From assembly GCA_029216955.1 (NCBI GenBank), contig JANAVB010012097.1:1-64000 (forward strand): DNA of 64,000 nt. The letters are read 5' to 3'. Source of the DNA: Iris pallida. Taxonomy: Eukaryota; Streptophyta; Magnoliopsida; Asparagales; Iridaceae. The notes under the pieces are model-generated. The model saw only the letters and a list, made by a program, of their open reading frames with translations. It was not told the DNA's origin and did no database searches. This document shows positions 60,035-64,000 of this stretch, in pieces. How positions within the stretch are numbered: position 1 is the first letter of the stretch; the number at the start of each line of letters is the position of its first letter. The position numbers were made by a program, and so were the translations under genes.

Positions 60035-63000
60035 TGTGAGCACCCTGAAATTCGGGTTGATTTTTTTTAAAAATTTTCTGATTGATTTAGTTTTAATAAA
60101 TAATTTATTCTGTTATTTATCTTTAAGTGTACTTTCCCGTGCCATCGATATTTGGAGTATCAGGGATGTTCAACTCTGGAAATCTTCTTCATGAGTTTTG
60201 TAGTGGACATGATTGCCTTCATGACGGTATATGGTGTCCCATCCAAACTTGTTTCCTTGTACTCTTTTTGCTTCGCACAACTTCGGGTCGATTTAGACCA
60301 TTTGATTATTAATTATTTTTTTCCACTCTTTTGATCATTTTTAGCACGTTACCGTGACTTTTAATTTGAGAGCACAAGACCAATTATTTTCTTGAAACCA
60401 ACTCATCATGCCTGATCTACTCGAGACACCCTTCACCCTTGACCTTCGTGTCCCACTCAGACACGCCATTTTGTGCTCCATTTGCTTCGTACAACTTTTC
60501 TGACACGTGACCCGATTTTATTTTACCCCACGGTGTCGAATTCATTTTCCAACTTGATTTGTGGGTACCCTGTCGACCAAAACCTGTCCTCCCCAAATAT
60601 GGACATGGCCCACATTGAGCCTACTACCCGCACGACACTTGTGTCCCATTTATTGGAATTCTCATGTGCTATTTATTTACCCATGATCATCAACACCTAT
60701 TTTTATTCGATTTTTGCACAATGTCCGGTTTTGATCCAACCCGGCTTGACTGAACCCAACCCCAGCTCTATGTTACTCTCCATCACCATCACCCTCAGCC
60801 TCAGTACCCTTGAAAAATACTAAATACTCATCCTACCTATTTTTAATATTTATTGGAAATTCTGTGATTTAAATCCCTATTGGAATGACCTATTTTTAGC
60901 TATATTTAATTCTAGCCTTTGGATTCTCTCATGTAATCCCAACCATTAATTTTCCCCCTAGCAGCCAACACCCTTCCTCACACACTCAGCCGGCCCTAAC
61001 CCCAAGAGAACACTTTTTCTCTCTCTCTTCCTCTTATTTATTTTACACAAACAATTATTCTTTCTCTCTCTCTCTTCCTTTCTAATTTTTTTACACAACT
61101 TCAACACAAACAACAGCAGCAGCACCAACACCATCCCGAACTCCACTTCGTCCCCGAGCTCGGCCACCACCATCCCAACCTGGCCGGACCTCTCTCGTCG
61201 TGGCCGGCCGTCGACCACCTCCATCCAGCCTCCTCCCTTCAATCTTTCCTCCATCACTATCATCACCACCATCATATCATCAAATCCGCCGCCACCACCT
61301 TCAAATCGGCCGACCACCACCAGCGTCGCCGTCGTGCCCCACGCGCGCCGTCGTGCCTTCGCAGGCCGCGCAGCCCCCGTCGTCGCCGGCCAGGCCACGC
61401 GCCGCCGCGCGCGCTGAACAGTAGCACAGCGGCAGCAGCACGGCGCCAGGCCGAGCGCGCGCTGGCCGCCCCGTCGGCCGTCGTGGCTCCGACGACCCCC
61501 CCCCCACCGTGGGTGCGCCCCACTCCGACGAACGGTCCCCTGGTGGCCACCGTCCTCCGGGACGCGCCGTCGAGGCGATTCGTGCGTTTCGCACGAAGTT
61601 CCTTCGTGACGCGCGCGGGATCGATCCAGATTTCGCATTCCGTCACAGCGACTTCGCACATGTTTTCTCGGGAATCCGACCGTTGGATCGGCAATTTCTT
61701 TGCTCCGTCACAATCTCAGTATATCCACCTTCACTCATGTCAATTTTCATCCGTTGATTTTATCGTTTGATACCTCAAAACTGGCCACCAAGTTGACCGT
61801 TTAAATTGTATTAATTTTGGACAGTTTTGCGGGGTCAACTTCGTCAGCTTGTACCTCCTCTACCGCAGCTCTGTTTGGCGTGCTACCAGTTCCTGTGCGA
61901 AGCTGGTATAACCCTCTTGCTACCCCTCCAGTTTTATTTCATTGTGAGCTTGTTTGATTGGTTGAATTCGATGCCAAAGTTGGCCGTCCGAATTCGTAAT
62001 TTCCAACTTGTAAAATTCTATTTTTGAACACAGGACTCCAGATTTCATTTCTGACACCACTAGTAGACTCGTGGCGTCGTTCTGGCATATTTTCATATAA
62101 AATTTGTTAGATTTGGAGGACGTGGGCCCTGGCACGTTTTTCAGTGCAAAGTGGGTCCCACAGTCCGGGTCATTCTGGACTCGTTGACATATAATTTGCT
62201 AGATTTTTGTGGACATTGGATCCGGCACGCATTTCGATGCAAGTCGGATACCGATATCCGGGTCAACGGGTCATTTTGAGATCGGCTCATCGGAATCCAA
62301 TTCCGGATATACCGTTGAGTTCGTATCGTCATTCTGGACTCGTTGACATGTAGTTTACTGAGTTTTGAGAACATTGGCTCCGGCACGCATTTCCGTGCAA
62401 ATCGAAATTCTAAGTTCTGGTCAACGGACCAAATTGAGATCGGGTCAACGGAATCCAATTCTGGAGATACCCTTGGGTTCGTATCGTCATTCTGGTTTCG
62501 TGGACATATAATTTGTTATATTTTATAGACTTTTTTCTTGCATGTTTTTCGGTGCAAAACGGCTCTGACACGGACACCGTTTTAACCCGAAATAACCTTT
62601 TTGTCCTTGTGTCCAAATTGGACCGATGGGTAGGCTATCCTAGCTAATTTGACCATTCTGGACACGTTGGCGATATTTATTTCATCGTCCGACAATGTTT
62701 GTTGATAATTTCTCTGAGTTTAACCTTTTTATAAATAATTAATAATTAATTCTTATAATGTTCGTATTTCGGGATTAGTACAATAAAACTGAGCTCAGTC
62801 AATTTCTGTGATCTCACATCGCTGAAATTGACAAGATGGACACGTGGATCACTATAATAAGATTATCAACTTTACCGTTGATCATCTCATCTCGATTTGC
62901 GTGTCATAAGTTTCGACGTACGAATAACGAAGTACACTTTATATCTTTAATAATTAGACTAGAATTAACCTTGTTTGACCAGAGTTGACCAGTTGACCAA

Positions 63001-64000
63001 AGTCAACTGTAAGTCAACACTTGACCTAGTTTGACTAGATTGTTGACCGGAGTTGACCTAGAGTTGTTTTGACTTAGAAGAACCTAGGATAATATAGATT
63101 GCTTGTAGAGATCACCTTGTAACCTGTGTTACTTTAAATAGGACTCTGTGGCTTCAGTTGGACCCCTATACCTATCAGCTGTTCAGGTTATCAGGCGAGT
63201 ACATTCTCTGATCATTTTATATCTTGTTTAGGATTATATTTCCTGCTTTAGATTACTTTACATGATGCTAACACATTGGAAACACGGATTAGTACTATAT
63301 GGATCTTGTTGTGCGATGTTATCCCCTTAGCGGATACATCGGGTATTCGTGTCCGTGTACTTTATCGTGAGCATCGTGTACTCCTTGTATTCGTGACATT
63401 CGTGTACAAATCATGTGAAATCGTGTATATTCATGTATTCACATGATCTCGTGTGCGACTATACTTCGTGTGCAATAACATCTCTTAGCTAGATCCTTGT
63501 GTATTGATTGGAGCGGAGGAGTAGAAGTGGTTATGTAATCAATCTAGTAGATTACTCGTGTACAACCTCTATAGATTACTCATGTACAATATCGTACCGT
63601 TTACATAACCATCTTGTGCTCTGAATCACTAGTCACTGATAGTTTTCTATATATTGTAGCTATTTACTTACAGTCTCTCTCTTTTACATCATGTTGTTCT
63701 TCAGTTTCCTGTATCTTACTCTCTTACATGCTTTATATTTCCTAGCCTGTTATGATTTGTTGAGATGTACTGTACTCGCTCCTGTCCTGACTGGACCCGT
63801 TGATAAATTTTACAGATAGCTTGGAGATTGCCTGCTAGTCTAGAGGAGACACAGTAGAGGTTGTATGGATAGTTATTTCAGTCGTCTTGAGTTGTATTAT
63901 TATATGAATTATTGTATTTAAGCTTTGAGATGTTTTCTGGTTTTGTGTATCTTAGGCACTTAGACTTCTGGATTGTTTCTCTGTGATTTTCGTTCTGTTT
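60035..64000 (+). repeat. Element C 3' LTR (cut by window end)
   Basis: Copy of 53075 to about 57130. It differs by substitutions and a 65-base deletion at about 62169-62174, where 'gtca' repeats meet. The 233-codon minus frame at 60958-61659 covers the GC island and low-complexity leader and looks spurious (Arg/Gly/Lys-rich, no domain). Confidence 0.93.

Larger units (their letters stand above)
53075..64000 (+). mobile_element. Element C: non-autonomous giant-LTR retrotransposon (right end outside window)
   Basis: 5' LTR 53075-57332 (4.26 kb), interior 57333-60034, 3' LTR 60035 to beyond 64000. Alignment to the 5' LTR suggests about 200 more bases. The LTR starts 'tgtgagcaccctg'. Leader and purine tract match B. 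No gag or pol. It is inserted in H; the left flank is 'aaacc'. Confidence 0.93.

Noticed and set aside
60958..61659. 233-codon minus-strand frame
   Set aside because: It covers the GC island and CT-rich leader of C's LTR, is Arg/Gly/Lys-rich with no domain, and the matching region of the 5' LTR (54027-54750) is broken into several frames.

Overview
The window is a stack of nested plant LTR retrotransposons with almost no host sequence. The organism must be a plant with a large repeat-rich nuclear genome: the one recognisable pol is a Tekay/Del-type Ty3/gypsy chromovirus with a C-terminal chromodomain, and the LTR ends ('gtcgtgaca') and the terminal 'gaggacgaaat...aaggtggg' tracts are of plant Ty3/gypsy type. 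I cannot name the species. There is no intact host gene, tRNA, rRNA or CRISPR array.

Layout, left to right (the letters are my own names). Element B (+) fills 1-8779: the end of a 4 kb LTR, a 2.7 kb non-coding interior and a full 4 kb LTR. It sits in the LTR of an older element E (+; LTR end 8780-9893, interior 9894-9999 and 31575-about 32470). Element D (-; 10000-31574, target duplication GGTTA) is inserted in E's interior. Element A (+; 16773-28243, target duplication GTACC) is inserted in D's 5' LTR. The copies of each site elsewhere in the window confirm the empty sites. At 32574-32663 lies a 30-codon exon with intact splice sites that looks like a piece of a plant Nudix hydrolase (ADP-sugar diphosphatase) gene. 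Element F (-; 32700-40681) follows, with a truncated 3' LTR. Then comes a 1.2 kb array of hairpins (about 40707-41875) and a small promoter-like stretch. Element G (-; 42257-51054) is the only one with gag, protease, RT, RNase H, integrase and chromodomain, all inactivated. H (-; 51055-53074) is inserted in G's 5' LTR, and C (+; 53075 to the window end) in H.

A, B, C, D and F are non-autonomous. They have 3.4-4.9 kb LTRs and only 1.7-3.3 kb interiors. A, D and F (and the E remnant) keep a short 'mini-gag' with paired CCHC zinc knuckles but no recognisable capsid domain, and no pol. B and C have no coding capacity. They could only move with proteins supplied in trans, perhaps from relatives of G, whose zinc-knuckle region resembles theirs.

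The most unusual signal is structural. The interiors of A, B, C and F, and less clearly D, share a non-coding block of about 270-310 bases made of serial hairpins with a similar loop of about 19 nt and changing stems. The 40.7-41.9 kb array has the same design with a different, nearly constant 20-nt loop and stems that change with compensating bases. The LTRs of A, B, C and F also carry a conserved 17-base core next to a long inverted repeat whose arms differ between families but still pair. These look like selected RNA structures, for example packaging, dimerisation or translation signals, and seem to me the best candidates for something undescribed.
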